NCBI GenBank assembly: GCA_032768795.1
Contig: CP136490.1
Span: 3,348,001-3,412,000, forward strand
DNA: 64,000 bases
Direction of reading: 5' to 3'
Source of the DNA: Tremella fuciformis
Taxonomy: Eukaryota; Basidiomycota; Tremellomycetes; Tremellales; Tremellaceae
Made by a program: the position numbers and the translations under genes. This document shows positions 22,270 to 35,576 of the stretch, piece by piece. Numbering within the stretch: position 1 is the first letter of the stretch; each line of letters starts with the position of its first letter. The notes below the pieces were generated by a model. That model had not been told where the DNA came from. It saw nothing but the letters and a program-made list of their open reading frames with translations, and did not search any database.

Positions 22270-23576
22270 TCCAGATCTTGAGAATCAAAGATTAGAGGGC
22301 GACGTCGACGTTATGCTGCGCAAGATTTGACGAGAAGCATCACACGATCCAAGGCAAGAAAGGATGACAAGGCCAGGCCAGACAGTCGACTCGGATGCTC
22401 GGTCTTGGTGAGGGGTCAGAAGTCAATGTAGCGTTTCAGGCCAGGTGTGCATGGTGGGAATCACAAGTCCTGCCCGATGACAGGTCCTTCGATTCGGTCT
22501 TGGCCGTGGTCATCAGAACCAACGAGCACAGGACAACGTCAAGAGGGGAGAGGAGAGGGGAAGGGAGGGAGGCGGTGACCGAGGCGAGTTGGCGTCACCG
22601 CGTGCACAGCAGACCACAGACCATCATCAGTCGGTCAGACAGTTGATCGGCGAGGCGGACACAGTCTCCGTCGAGGCACATTCCACGCCCATTGCGATCA
22701 GCTTGACACCGCATCGCCGACTGCAATCGCGATTGCTGATAGCTTGCTCGCTGTCGACCTCACCGATCACTGCCGAAGCAAGCAGGCTGGACGGTGCGGC
22801 TCCTCGTGAACGCTCCCGTGGGTCCGTAGAGCGAAAGACCTCCTTTCTGTCCAGTCTGCTCTGCCGGATACCCGAGGAGTCATAAGCGTCGCCAAGAACC
22901 GTCCTTTCCATTTCGGATCCCCCGACGCGACGCAGTCACAGCAGCGAGAGATACGGCATTGCCCGTCCCACTCTGGAGATGTTTCCAAACGAGCTCTTGC
23001 TACACTGTTACTCTTCGGAACCAGTTGACACGCTCGTCTGACCAGCTGGGCTGGGAAAGTCTCAGGCACGTTAAGCGAGGTCAGGTTGACAGTGGATTGC
23101 CGTCGGGATCCAAAGGGAGATCCAATGTCCGTGGCCCTGAAAGTGGGGTAGCTTCCACCCCCCCTATCTCGCAGGAGGAGGAGGGGTGAGACCTGTCGTC
23201 ATGGCTCCGAAGCCTTTGCCACGCAAAAAAGTCCAACAGCAAAGCTTTGGAATGACCTGTCCGACCGGTCCGACGTCGACCTCGCTTAGCACTCTCATGC
23301 ATGCTCCTCGCTAACAACGACACCACCCAGCTGGCAACTAGCGGAGCAACACTGGGGCCTCGCTCCCAGTTTTTCTGTAGGTAGGCTCACTGCCAATGGG
23401 CAGACGTGTCTAGATACGCCCCTATCTCAGCCGGCCCGCTTTTCATTCGACACTAGCCGAGCGCTTTCCTCTGTCCCCCTCTACTCCCCCTCCCCCCTCC
23501 CGTATATCTATCTAGCCCATCCCCCCCCGGTCCTCTCTTCCTCATCCTCTTCCCGACAATCGCCCTTTCACCCATC
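22270..23576. promoter_or_regulatory. Long intergenic region upstream of permease; CT-rich core promoter
   Basis: 1.3 kb without a supportable gene. The last 110 bp before the permease ATG are strongly pyrimidine-rich (23,465-23,575), with a TATA-like cgtatatctatc near 23,502. This is a typical strong fungal core promoter. The unusual length suggests additional upstream control of the transporter, which is inference. Confidence 0.5.
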
Positions 23577-25602
23577 ATGGAAGCCCAAAATGGTCAGAAC
23601 CCCAAGGAGGCCTACACCAACACCCAGGTGTATGACTCGATCCAGGCCGAGCAGCAGGGCACTGGACCGTTCAGGTCAAAGTCGCGCGTAGCGGCCGTCG
23701 TCACCGAGGGCGGCGGTACCCCCAAGCGGTCTTTCCAGATGCTCTCGCTGTGTGAGTCGCTCATTGTAGCACCACCTTGTGTCCACGCTGACGGGCAGTG
23801 GGTCTCGCCTATGCCATTCTCAACTCGTGGACCGCCATGGCGGCCAGTCTGTCCCTCGCTCTCCCTTCCGGAGGTCCCACAGCCGTCATCTGGGGTATCG
23901 TCCCCTCGGCCATTGGTAACCTTGCCATGGCTGCCTCACTCGCGGAAATGTGAGTCAAATTAATGTTACTTTTGCCGCCGAGCCGAGCTGACCCTATCAG
24001 CTGCCATGTCTATCCAACTTCGGGTGGTCAGTACCACTGGTCCGCCATCCTTGCTCCTGCCAAATGGGCACCTGTGCGTCTTCCCCTCGTTGTATGTGAA
24101 CCCTCCTGACTCTCAGGCCATCTCTTGGGTTTGCGGCTGGTTTGCCGTCTCTGGATGGATTGCGCTGGTCGCCACCGCCGGCTCGCTTGCCGGTTCCCTC
24201 ATCACCGGCGCCATTGCGCTCATGCACGACAACTACGAGGTGCAGCGATGGCAGATCTTCCTGATCTACATCGCATACATGCTCGGCGCGTGCATCCTGA
24301 ACATCTTTGGTCTCCGTCTCTTGCCCACCATCAACAAGACGGCCATCATCTGGTGAGTCACCCTCGTATCATTGACCGGGTGGCGGCTGATGGCAGGTCC
24401 CTGACCGGCGCCGTGGTGATCATCATCGTCTGCCTGTCGACCGCTTCGCCGAACTTCCAATCTGGCGACTTTGTCTTCCGCACCTTCATCAACGAGACCG
24501 GATGGCCCAACGGCGTGGCGTGGATCCTCGGACTGCTCCAGTCCTCGTTCGGTCTCACGGGCTACGACGCCGTCTCGCACATGGTCGAGGAGATGCCGAA
24601 CCCGCACATCAACGCGCCGCGCGTCATGATCGCCGCTGTCGGCATCGGCTCGGTCTCGTCGTTCATCTTCCTCGTGTGCCTCCTGTTCTGCATCTCCGAT
24701 GTTGACGTCGTCAACACCAGCGCGGCCGGCGCGCTCCTCGAGAGCATGTACCAGGCGACCAACAGCAAAGTCGGCGCCGTCTGCCTGCAGGTCTTCCCCA
24801 TCATCGCCATGGCCTTCACCGCCCAGGGCATCATGACCGCCTCGTCCCGCATGTCCTACGCCTTTGCCCGTGACCGCGGCCTGCCCTTCTCCCGCGTGTT
24901 CGCCATTATGAACCGTAACGGTGTCCCGATCCCCTCGGTCCTCCTCTCCACCGCGTGCGTCGTGGTGTTCGGCTGCATCTACCTCGGATCCAGCACCGCC
25001 CTCAACGCCATCTTGTCGAGCAGCGTCGTCTTCCTCAACGTGTCCTACTCTATCCCAAGTACGTCTCCCCCTCCCACATACAGCATCAGCTGACGGACAG
25101 TCCTACTCGTGCTCGTGCGCGGCCGACACGTCCTGCGACCCGCCCACCTGCCCAAACCCACATTCACCCTCGGCCCCATCTTCGGCCCCATCTGCAACGT
25201 CGTGCGTCTCCTCTGCTGTATGCCAGATCGCCGCTGACGCACAGATCGGCCTCGCCTTCACGGTCATCACCACCGTCTTCTTCCTCTTCCCCCCTGATCT
25301 CCCCGTCGACGGCCTCAACATGAATTACGCCGTTGCCGTGTTCGGCTTCATCGGTGCGTCCACCCTTCCACGCTTTTCGCGTGCCGCGCTGACAGCCAGT
25401 GATCGTATCTGCCATCACGTGGATCGTGGACGGGCGCAAACACTTCATTGGCCCTCGCGACCTCGGCGGCCTGCTCGAGATGGCCCGTGCGGAGATCGAC
25501 GCCAAGGACTACCGCGAGGCGATCGAGAGCGGCGACGGCCCCGCCGCTGCCATTTCTAACCTCACCACTAAAGAGCACACCAAGGAGTCTCTCCCGCAGT
25601 AA
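23577..25602 (+). CDS. APC-superfamily permease, GABA/choline-type
   Basis: Plasma-membrane amine/amino acid transporter with about 12 helices, most like the fungal Uga4/Hnm1 family. The product starts MEAQNGQNPKEAYTNTQVYD. After a hydrophilic N-terminus come LGLAYAILNSWTAMAASLSL, the GGPTAVIWG motif of helix 1, HVYPTSGGQYHW (the family motif PTAGGQYHW), WLNIFG-like sequence (CILNIFGLRLLPTINK), GLLQSSFGLTGYDAVSHMVE with EEMPNPHINAPR, and SSRMSYAFARDRGLPFS. Exons are separated by short introns at about 23.75, 23.95, 24.08, 24.36, 25.06, 25.2 and 25.36 kb. The cytosolic tail ends KESLPQ at 25602. The substrate cannot be fixed from sequence; GABA, choline and polyamine transporters share these motifs. 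Confidence 0.88.
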
Positions 25603-26098
25603 ATGGCTCCTCTCCTCCGTCAAAACGCGACGTGTCCAGCGGCATGCTTGCGTGCATTACAAATTATACTCAACATAAAAGGAATAGGGATAGGGTGTTT
25701 ATCCTTGTATGACTAGAGTCACACGTACAGAGTGGATAGAGGCAGTCTATAGACGCAAACGGTTCGAGATGCATCTTGTCGTCTGTCCCGACCCCGGCAG
25801 GATCAGACAAATGCATCTGCACGCTGCCATGCATCGTTTGTCGGCAGGATGTGCGGCCGACCCGCCGCGGCCGCCGCCTCGCCCGTGACCCTATGGAAAT
25901 GCTACCTAATGCTATGTAAATGGTTCTACAAGATGCTATCTAATGCTATGGATGTGCTACGGAAATGGATGCTTGCCGATTCGTGTGATCGTGGCTCGGT
26001 CTGACGCAGGGCAGTCGGCGAGGTGGTGTATCTGTGAAATGGGTAATCAGATCGGTCGGGTCATCAAGGTGTCATTATCGTATCGTAACAAGGGGAGA
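25603..26098. other. Convergent 3' intergenic region
   Basis: About 500 bp between the permease and transportin stops. AT-rich words suited to polyadenylation (aaattatactcaacataaaa at 25,660) follow the permease. A small direct duplication lies at 25,900-25,955. No gene was seen. Confidence 0.5.
25900..25955 (+). repeat. Short direct repeat (gctacctaatgctatg / gctatctaatgctatg)
   Basis: Two 16-bp copies with one mismatch, about 35 bp apart, in the convergent spacer. Partial further copies (gctacggaaatgg / gctatggatg) suggest a small decayed tandem array. Confidence 0.6.
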
Positions 26099-29000
26099 TT
26101 ACACGCCGTATCGCTCCTGCAGTCTCTGTCGGATCACCGGCGGGAAATTCTGCACAGTCACGTCCCAGTTGGGTCCAAGGCCTTGCTTGAAACCTTGCAA
26201 GAGCTGCCGAGTCAGCTCGGCACAAACAGTCCAAAAGCATAACTGACCGATCGGAACATGCCGTCCAGCTGAGCGGATGGATTTGCCCATTTGCACACGG
26301 CATTGCAGAAGTAGATGAAGCTCTGACACGTCAACCGATACCTCTGAGCAAGGCAGCCCTGACTCACGTTCTCGATACCGGATGGATTGGCGCTGATCAT
26401 CATGCAGAACCCTCGGAATGCAGAGTCTTTCTCGTCGTTGTCCTTGATCTCCCATAGTGCACTGCACCATGCTTGCGCAAAGGTCGGCAATTCCGGAGCC
26501 ACCAAGGCCGGGCATACCAGCCCCAATCGACCAATCGTGACAGCCGCGTTTTCGGACAGAGATTTGGGCGACTTTTGATTCAACAGCATTGGCACCAGGC
26601 GTTGAATCAGCAGCGGGACAAATGGTTGGAGTGCCGAAGGATCCTCGTTGTACTGTAGCGCGATCTCTCCCACAGCCCATGCGGCGTTATTTGAAACGCT
26701 GATGCAGTCTGCTGACGGCTCGACAACGATTTGTTCGATGACACTCGGCATGATAGTCGGCACAATAGGTTTGAGCAGGGAGAAGCATGAAATCGCCAGG
26801 TCACCCAGTAGGGCGTACGCGGATTGGCGTATTGGGGGTTCGTAATGCTGATCATCAGAAAGGTAATCATATATCGCAGCCATGACTCACCACAAGGCAC
26901 AAAGCCATCAGATGAAGCAGTGGTGGCTGACTGGTCGCAATGACTTGCTGGATCTCTGCACCGAGTCCCTGCGTTAGACCAGACAAGAGGTCCAATGCTA
27001 CTACGATATACGTGCGGTCGGGCTCATCGAAGTTGTCCGGATCTTGCTCGTACTGCTGGTATTGTTGAAGGCGGCTGTTGATGATCTGCACACATCTTTG
27101 GTATACGGGCAGGGTGTATGGGCCGAATGCGGCACCGGCAGCGATGGCAACGGAGGACAAGCACTTGATATTTAGTCACTGCGACAGAACAAAATGAGAG
27201 AGCTTACTTCTAGAAGCGGTACCAGGCCTACATCGTCGTCGGCCAACTTCATCCACATTTTGATCAACGGAGGCATGAGAATCTCGAGGTATAATGGTTG
27301 TCCGAGCGAAGAGCCAACAGCATCCGCCAGAGTGCCGAGGGCGTCGTAGAGAATAAGAAGATTCTTTTGCTGGTACTTCTCGAATGCGTTTGTAAGGTTG
27401 CGGAGAACCGGCTCAAGGAAGGGAACAATTTCGGCTCCTGCTTCCTCCTCCAAGGTCGCGAACGCGCTGCATCCGGCTTCTTGAACCCGTTTGTTACCGT
27501 CAACAACCATCTGCAGCAGCTGACAATCAGCTGGAGATTACTAGGTGTATGGGCACTGACCCCTTCCATGGTGGGAATGAAGAATTTGCTCTTGTCATCC
27601 GGCTGAGAATGTATGCACCAGCTGGAATATCGACCCAAGGTCCAGCATGTGATGCTGCGCACGAGGGACTACGCATCAGGACACGCTCCGGGTGAGGCGG
27701 GACCGTGCTCACTTTGGGATCTTTGAGCGATTGGATGAGCCAAGGTACAAGTTGAGGCAGATGAGGCTCAAGGGCATCGATGCAGCCTGTGATGAGCCAA
27801 TGCTACGACTGAGCGAGGGCACTGACCTTCTGCAATGGCGCCCAGGGCCAAAATGCCACTTTCACGTTGCGACCAGTCTTCAGAGAAGAGCCTCTCCTTA
27901 AGATATGGCAACAATATCTCCAGCAAGTCGGCGTCGAAAGAGACCGCCATGACATCCAGAGCCGCCGCAGAACATTTTCGGATGTTCCATTCGCCAGTGA
28001 GATCATCCTCGTCGTCGTCGTCGAAGTCATCGTCATAATCATCGTCGTCATCATCCTCCAGGGCCTTGTCTCCTGCTTCTCTCGACTTTCCAGCTCCGGC
28101 AGCCTGATTCGGGTCCTCATTGGATTCATGCGCCCCATGAGTCTTGCCGCCGTAAGCTCGAGGCTTGATATCGGTCTCCTTATCGGGAACAGCCTCGTCT
28201 TCATCGTCGGCATCCAGGGCAGCGAGCTCGTAGTCCGAGTAGACCATTCCTTGAAGCAGCAGAGGTGCAATTTTTGGTAGGAATGGTCGAAGCTGCTCCC
28301 GCAGAGCCGGGTCTTCCGCAAACGTCAACCAGAACTCGCATGCCTCGAGGGCCACCAGCTCGTCCTTGTCTTTCGTGCAATACGCCATGTAGTCGACGAC
28401 GTTGGACATTTCAGGGATGAGCTTGTCTGGTCGATGATTAAGGACAAGCCCAAGAGCGGTGCAAACGGCCTTCCGCACATCTGGCGACTCGTCCGATGCT
28501 CGGGCGAAGAGGGACTGAATGTAAGGATCGATATTGGCGGTGACAGCGGGCGCTCGAATAGTGCTCAAGGATTGTAGGCATTGTAGGGCATAGAGACGGA
28601 TCTTAGTTGTATTGTGTGCGGTGAACGTGATGAACTGGGGAACGAGGTGGTCCAGCAGATTTTGACCCTGTACGGTGAAGTCCAGCTTGTGTGGGCAGTC
28701 TTCGCAGATTTTCTCGAGTGCGTTGAAGGAACCCTGTCATCTCAGTATGAACAGATGGCAAGCGAATATTGTCGATGCTGACCTCAACGACGTTTGCATC
28801 CTGGGACTGCATCCCCTGAGTCAAGGCCTCGAGAGCCTGCGGCCAAGCGCCGGACTCCTCGTTGCTGAGCAAAGACACAATGACCGCGCCAACAGTTTGA
28901 CGGATCATCTGGTCCTTGTCCGATAGGCCAGAAAGGATGGTCGCCTTGACATATGCGATCGCTTGTGCGTCCCTCTCGTCCGTAGGCGGCCCGCTCCTAG

Positions 29001-29303
29001 TATTGAGGGCATTCTTCAGGAGGAGACCTGCTACTGCTCGGTGTGATTCTTCTTCCTGCGTGCAGTTGATGAGGACAAAGGTAAGGTATGCCAAGAAGTC
29101 TGGAGTGCCGCGGAGTTGATCGAGACGCTGTTTGCGGGAAGGGTACGATATAAATGAGGAAAATGGCGTTAGCTGTGCTGGAAACGCCTGTGGCGAGAAC
29201 CTACGATCGAGACGGCCTTCTGGACTTCGGATTCCCCGCTATGCGAATTTCTCAGCATAGCGAGGAACTCGTTGAGGTCCTGCTCTGAAGGAGCCCAGCT
29301 CAT
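26099..29303 (-). CDS. KAP104: Transportin / karyopherin beta-2 (Kap104)
   Basis: HEAT-repeat nuclear import receptor for PY-NLS cargo such as mRNA-binding proteins. The ATG at 29303 opens [20 protein letters not shown] and an intron follows soon after. Diagnostic parts are [20 protein letters not shown] with [10 protein letters not shown]; the acidic H8-type loop near 28.05 kb (a run of Asp/Glu with [11 protein letters not shown]); then [33 protein letters not shown], and the C-terminal block with [20 protein letters not shown] ending at 26099. The acidic loop before WN(L/I)[10 protein letters not shown] is a hallmark of transportins and absent from importin-beta. Several short introns; estimated length about 900 residues, in line with the family. 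Divergent from SMC4 across 770 bp. Confidence 0.92.
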
Positions 29304-30072
29304 CTTGGCGCGGCCTGGCGGCTAGGCCGGACAATGATGGGCAGGACAAGGGCTTGGCTGAGATCCCGGCTACGAGGTGTCGTGCCAAAGAGTCCGACAG
29401 CTTGCGCTGCTGCTCTGGGAGCTTGAAGAGGCGCTGCTGTCGTGCTGAAGGTATAGCTTGAGAGACAAGTTGTATTGATGCTATGCCCACTGGCCGGCCG
29501 CACTGACAAAGAAGCCTAGGTCACAGCCAGCCGGAGAAATTCTCAACGTGGCACTGTGGCACGCAGTCAACCGCAAATGAGAGATATACGAGAGGGACAG
29601 TTGATCAGGCGATGCTGGCTGCCTATGCCTATATACACGATTCCGGTCACTTTCTCATGCGTCGTTCATGCGAATCTCGCTGAGACACTGTCCCCTTTGT
29701 CGAGCTCGGCTTCCCGCTCGTTCCGAACAACAGCGTCGCCGCCTACAAAGGAACTGTCCCGGCCGAGGCCAATTCCACAGGGTATCCGTTCTGCAGTCCT
29801 TGGAGGTTCGCAGCTGGAGATGCTTCCTGTACAGGGGAGGGACAGCTCACAACGGCGTCTCACATTCGCCTCATGCATACCTCTGGGCTACCATCGACCG
29901 TCCGTGAAAGCTACTTCCGAGATTTGATTCCGTCTCTTTAGGACGCGTCGTTGGTACGTGCCTGACGACCACCAAGACAAAGTCAACATCTCGTTTGTGG
30001 TCTACTAAATCAGCTGTTCGAGGTCGACAGATCACAAGGGCTTCTTCAGCTGTGACAGCTCGGATCCCCGAG
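29304..30072. promoter_or_regulatory. Divergent intergenic region between KAP104 and SMC4
   Basis: 769 bp with several short open frames on both strands but no start, splice or codon pattern I would support as a gene. It presumably holds both promoters and the SMC4 leader. Confidence 0.4.
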
Positions 30073-33000
30073 ATGCCGCCCCGCAGGACGACGCGTGCAG
30101 CCTCGAGCGCATCAGCCGCTCCAGCCAAGCCGACGCGAGCTCGCAAGGCTGTGGTGCCGTCGCCTCCCCCGTCCGACCGAGGTGACGATGTCGATGCCAA
30201 TGGGGACACCATGGGCGGCTTTACGGATGAAGAGTCAGAGGAGGATATCAAACCAAGCATCAGATCGAGAGGAGGACGAAGCAGGACGGCAGCCGCCTCG
30301 AAACCCGCGCCGGCGCGACGAACGGCGCGAGCCCCTGTAGCGCCGCCGCCACGAGATGACGAGGATGATGAGCTTGGAGGAGAGGTGGAGGGGGAGGAGC
30401 CAGAAGAGGAGTCCCCACCGCGCAAAACAAGGGGAGTTAAGACAGCAAAGCAACCTACGAAAAAGGTCGCGGCGCCAGGGAAGAGGAAGGTGGTTCTATC
30501 TGAGTCGGACGAGGAAGTGTCCGTCAAACCCGAGCCACAAGAGCCGCCTGCTCCCCGCCAAAGCACGCCAGCGTCGGCGTCGACTCAGCTTCCCACACCC
30601 CCACCAGAAGAAGCAGCCGAAGAGAGCAGCGAGGAAGACATCGACTTCACCCCTTCGAAGCCTACCGCAGCACGTTCTGCTCCCCCTGTACGATCTCAAA
30701 CAGAGGAGGAGCGCTCAGCGCAAGACGTCGAGGATGCGGACGCGACCATCACTCTGGCGTCGCCTCCCAAACTTGACGGAGTCCAAGACGCTGGCGCCCC
30801 TGGTCCCCGCACGCCTGCTGCGCCCCAAGTGATCCCATTGCCGACTACGATCGCCCCGCCGCCGGCGCCCACTAGACCCAAGCCCCGGTTGACCATCCAC
30901 AAGCTCGTCCTAGTGAACTTCAAGTCATACGCCGGTCGGCAAGAAATTGGCCCCTTCCACAAATCGTTCAGCGCAATTGTTGGCCCCAACGGCTCCGGCA
31001 AGAGCAATACCATCGATGCCTTGCTCTTCGTCTTCGGATACAGAGCAAGCAAGATGCGGCAAGGGAAGTTGAGCGAACTCATTCACAATTCTGCAGGGAA
31101 GGAGGGTCTGGAATCGTGCTCGGTAGAAGTATGGTTCAGAGAGATTGTCGATCTGGTGAGCAGGCTGCGTCTATTCGATCCCCGACTGACATCGTAAGCC
31201 CGGCGTGGACAACTTCTTGCTTGTGCCCAATTCTCAGCTGGTCGTCACGCGAACAGCCTATCGCAATAACTCGTCCAGGTACACTATCAACGACAAAACC
31301 AGCTCTTTCACGGAGGTCACGACGCTCTTGAAGGGGAAAGGCATCGATCTTGACCATAACCGTTTCTTGATTCTCCAGGTAATATCGCATCTCTGGTATC
31401 GGAGACTGGCTGACTTGATAGGGAGAAGTGGAATCCATCGCCCAAATGAAGGCGAAAGCGCAGACTGAACACGAGGATGGACTCTTGGAGTACCTTGAAG
31501 ACATCATCGGAACGACACGCTACAAGCAACCGATCGAGGATGCCTCAAAAGAGGTCGAGGAACTGAATGACCAGAGAGGGGAGAAGATGAACCGCTTGCG
31601 AGTCGTCGAGCGCGAGAAGGCGGCCCTTGAGGCATGTAGCAAACCTCTTGCGATGATTCCCAACTGACATTTCAGGACAAGAAACTCGAAGCTGAAGCTT
31701 TCCTGAAAGACTCGAATGAGTTGACGCGCAAGAAGTCACTACTGTGGCAGTTCCACATGTACACCCTGCAGAACAATATCGACATCACAACAAAGGCCAT
31801 TGTGAGTCCGAATATAGACCATGAGAAGCCGCTCATATCGAAATAGCAATCATTGACAGCCGAACTCGCAGAGGAACAGGAAAGGAACGCAGGGCATTTG
31901 GCTGAGATTGACAGTCTGCAGAAGGAGTACGATGAGAAGCTCGCCACTTTCGAGGTGAGCCAGTGATGTCTCGTGCAGAACGTAGCTTACTTCCTTCCAA
32001 GCAAGTCAAAAAGTTCACGGACGAGCTCGTTAAGGAATCGAAGAAGTTCGAGAAAGAGGAAGTCGGCCTGCAAGAGAAGAAGAAGCATCTAGTCACCAAG
32101 CAGAAAAAGGTCAAAAAGTCGCTTCATGAGGTTAGCTACCTGGCTGGGCGTCCATAACTGTTGCTAACTCTCACAGGACGGCCATTCTCGCTCGGAGGCT
32201 CTGGCTACGGTTGAAAACCTGAGCCAAGAGCTGGAAATGAATCGAAAGAAGGTCGCCGATTTGGAGAAGAAATTGGTCGTTGAGGAGGCTGAGCTTGATG
32301 AAGTCCGCGAGAGCTTGAAAGGTGTGTTCACCAGGATGTTCCCAAAGTCGTGCTCATCAGTCAGACAAGACTGAGGAGTTCACGGCCAAGATCGAAGCCA
32401 AGCAGCGCGAACTTGAACCCTGGACGGCCAAGATCAGCGAAAAGCAGTCGGCTATTGACGTTGCTACTTCGGAGAGAGATCTCTTGGCCCAAAAGGCGTC
32501 CGGCGCGCAGTCCGCTCTCGAGGAGGCCAGAGCCAACCTTCAGCGGCTGAAAGACATTGATGGTAGCAAACAGGACGAATTTGCAAGTCTCAAGAAGGAC
32601 GAGGTCAAGGCCAGGAAGCAACTGGCGGAAGCCGAGCACACTGTCGCGGAGATGGCCTCTCAATTCGAGCAATTGCGCAACAAGCTTTCTTCCAATCGGC
32701 AACGGGCCCACGAGGCGAAAGCATCTTTGGCTGCGGACAAGTCGGAGAATGCCGTCTTGAGCAGTCTGAACAAACTCAAAGCCCAAGGACGGATCAAGGG
32801 CTTTCACGGTCGTCTCGGTGATCTCGGTGTCATCGACGACAAATACGATGTCGCTGTCACTACCGCCTGCAGCGCGCTCAACAATCTGGTCGTCGACACG
32901 GTCGAGCAAGGTCAAGCTTGCATCGAGCATCTCCGGAAGGGCAATGTCGGTCGGGCATCTTTCATGGTACTCGAAAAGCTGCCTCCACGGGATCTTGGAC

Positions 33001-35395
33001 CCATTGAGACCCCAGAGAACGTACCGAGGCTCTTCGACCTCATCAAGCCGAAGGAGCCCAAATTCGCCCCAGCTTTCTACAAGGGCGTTTTCAATACACT
33101 TGTCGCAAACGACCTAGCGCAGGCTCAGCGCATTGGCTACGGCAAGAAACGATGGCGAGTCGTCACTTTGGCGGGTCAGCTCATCGACCCTTCCGGTACG
33201 ATGTCTGGCGGTGGTACCAGAGTATCGAGAGGAGGCATGAGCTCCAAGTTTGCCGCAGACAGAGTTGCTCCGGAGGTCGTGGCGCAGTACGAGAAAGACA
33301 CGACCAAAGCAGAAGAAGACTTGATGGTATTCCAGTCCGAGAAAAAGAGGGCGGACGCCGAAGTGGCTTCTCTCAGGAAAAGGATACCGGAGATCGAGAT
33401 CGCCTTGGAGAAAGTCGAACTCGATGTCTCCACTGCGGCGAAACGGATAGCAGAGGGCGAGAAGCGGCTTGCGGAGTTGAAGTCAGTACTTCGCCTTGCT
33501 GCTTGCCGCTGAGCTGACTTCAAGGTCACAAAGCAAGCCAGATGCGGATGATGAGCGTCGCATAAAGACTCTAGACTCTGAGATTGCTGCTTTGACCAGG
33601 GAGGCTGACAAGCTGCGTGAGAAGTCCTCAGTCATTTCCGAACAGATCAAGGAGCTTCAGAACAAGATCCTCGAAGTCGGTGGTGTGCGTCTTCGCGCCA
33701 TTCAGTCCAAATACACGACTACCAAGGGACTCCTCGACATGGCCAGTGAGAGCATTACAAAGGCGGAAGTCAACCAAGCCAAATCTCAACGCGATGCCGA
33801 CAAATTTGCCAAGTCGATCGCGAGCAATCAGGAGAAGCTCGTTGAAGTCGAAGCCGAGCTGGAGGTCGTCGAAGGGGATTTGCAAGCCGTGTCCGGGGAT
33901 CTTGCCGTCATTCGCGAGAAAGTCCAGGAAGCACAAGACAGCTCGACGGACGTTCAAGAGGCTCTTGCGAGCAGCAAGGCCGAGCTTGACGAGAAAAGTG
34001 CCGACATCAACGCTTTCCGTGCTCTGGAGGTCAGTCATCCATCGCGCGTCCGTGATATGTGTGTCTAATACCTAGATGGACATCAAGCAGAAAATTGAGG
34101 ACAACGGTCGAATCCAGAAGGACAGCAAAGACAAGATGAAGCACTGGAAGAAGCGACACGACGAGCTTGAGCTGGCCTACATCGAGTGAGCATTCTTTGG
34201 CTGGCTTCTACAACTTGGCTGACTGAAAAGCGAGGAAGAAGAGGATGAAGAAGAGCCCGAGGTCGTTGAGACCCCTGCCCACACGGAGGACCGAGCGGGC
34301 GAGGAGGATGCGACTGCTGCGCCTAAACCCGCCAAGAAGAAAGCCGAATCATTCGAGCTCGTTGAATACTCTCCGGATGAGCTGCAGAGCGTCGACAAGG
34401 AGATGCTCACGGCCGAGATCACGGCACTTGAAGGTGAGACGAATGGGTGGTCCTCATAAGGCATTTGGCTGACTTTCTGCAGAAGATGTTGGAAAGGCAA
34501 AGCCTAATTTGAATGTCTTGAACGAGTACCGCAAACGAGAGGCGGAATTCCTTGATCGCGCGAAAGATATGGAGATTGTCACCAGTGCCAGAGACGCCGC
34601 GAAGAAGCGCTATGACGATTTGCGCAAAGTTCGCTTGGACGAGTTCATGGCCGGCTTCACAGCTATCAGTGCCAAACTCAAGGAAATGTACCAGGTGAGC
34701 TCCTTTGTTGATGCCAATGCGACGCTGACGAGGCAGATGATTACCATGGGCGGCAATGCCGAGATTGAGTTGATCGACTCCATGGACCCATTTTCCGAAG
34801 GTCAGTCAAGCTCTTCCCACGGCAGACACAGAATTGACTCTCAGGTGTGGTGCTCTCCATCATGCCGCCGAAAAAATCATGGCGTGCCATTGCCAACCTG
34901 TCCGGCGGAGAAAAGACCCTCGCCTCCCTCGCACTCGTCTTTGCTCTGCACGTCTTCAAACCTACGCCTCTCTACTTCATGGACGAGATTGACGCCGCTC
35001 TGGACTTCAAGAATGTGTCGATCGTCGCAAACTACATCCAGTCCAAGACACAAGCTGCTCAATTGTGCGTGGTCTTGCCGCCAGCATACACCGTCAGAGC
35101 TTACTCTGCAGTATCGTCATTTCGTTGAGGAATGACATGTTCGAGCTTGCGCACCGATTGGTCGGCATCTACAAAACTTCCAATGTGAGTTATAGCGGAT
35201 GACACCGGGGTCCCCGCTTACAGGCAGTGCACCAAGAGTGTTGCTATCGACAACAAGGATCTGCGGACTCAGGCGGTCCCCAAGATCCGTAGACCACTCG
35301 GAAGCGAAGAGGCGAGACGGCAAGATACACAATCGATAGCGCCTACTCCGGCAAAGGGCATGATCACACCTGCGCCCCAGAGGGTGATGGCCTAA
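30073..35395 (+). CDS. SMC4: SMC4, condensin core ATPase
   Basis: Structural maintenance of chromosomes subunit that pairs with SMC2 in condensin for mitotic chromosome compaction. The N-terminal 270 residues are disordered, Pro/Glu-rich and basic. The head domain follows: LVLVNFKSYAGRQEIGPFHK, Walker A GPNGSGKSNTIDALLFVFGY, and the SMC4-type block KMRQGKLSELIHNS. After small introns comes the Q-loop region (HNRFLILQ then GEVESIAQMK). Long coiled coils flank a hinge near 32.8-33.2 kb (GFHGRLGDLGVIDDKYDVAV; DPSGTMSGGG). The C-terminal head has the signature LSGGEKTLASLALVFALHVF and Walker B PLYFMDEIDAALD, and the last exon ends PAPQRVMA. About a dozen short introns; estimated 1,500 residues. 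RQEIGPFH and KMRQGKLSELIHNS point to SMC4 rather than SMC1-3. Confidence 0.94.
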
Positions 35396-35576
35396 TCGCA
35401 GCGAGACACTCATCTAGATACAACAGTCGTCATTAGGACATTGAAGAATCATCATAGTCATCCGTCAACTTTGTGTTGTACCATAGCGATTGGATTCGGG
35501 GGACGATGCAGGGTCTTTGCGCATGCAATGCATTATGGTTGGTACAGTATCGTACACGTTGATCGGTGTCGAGCGT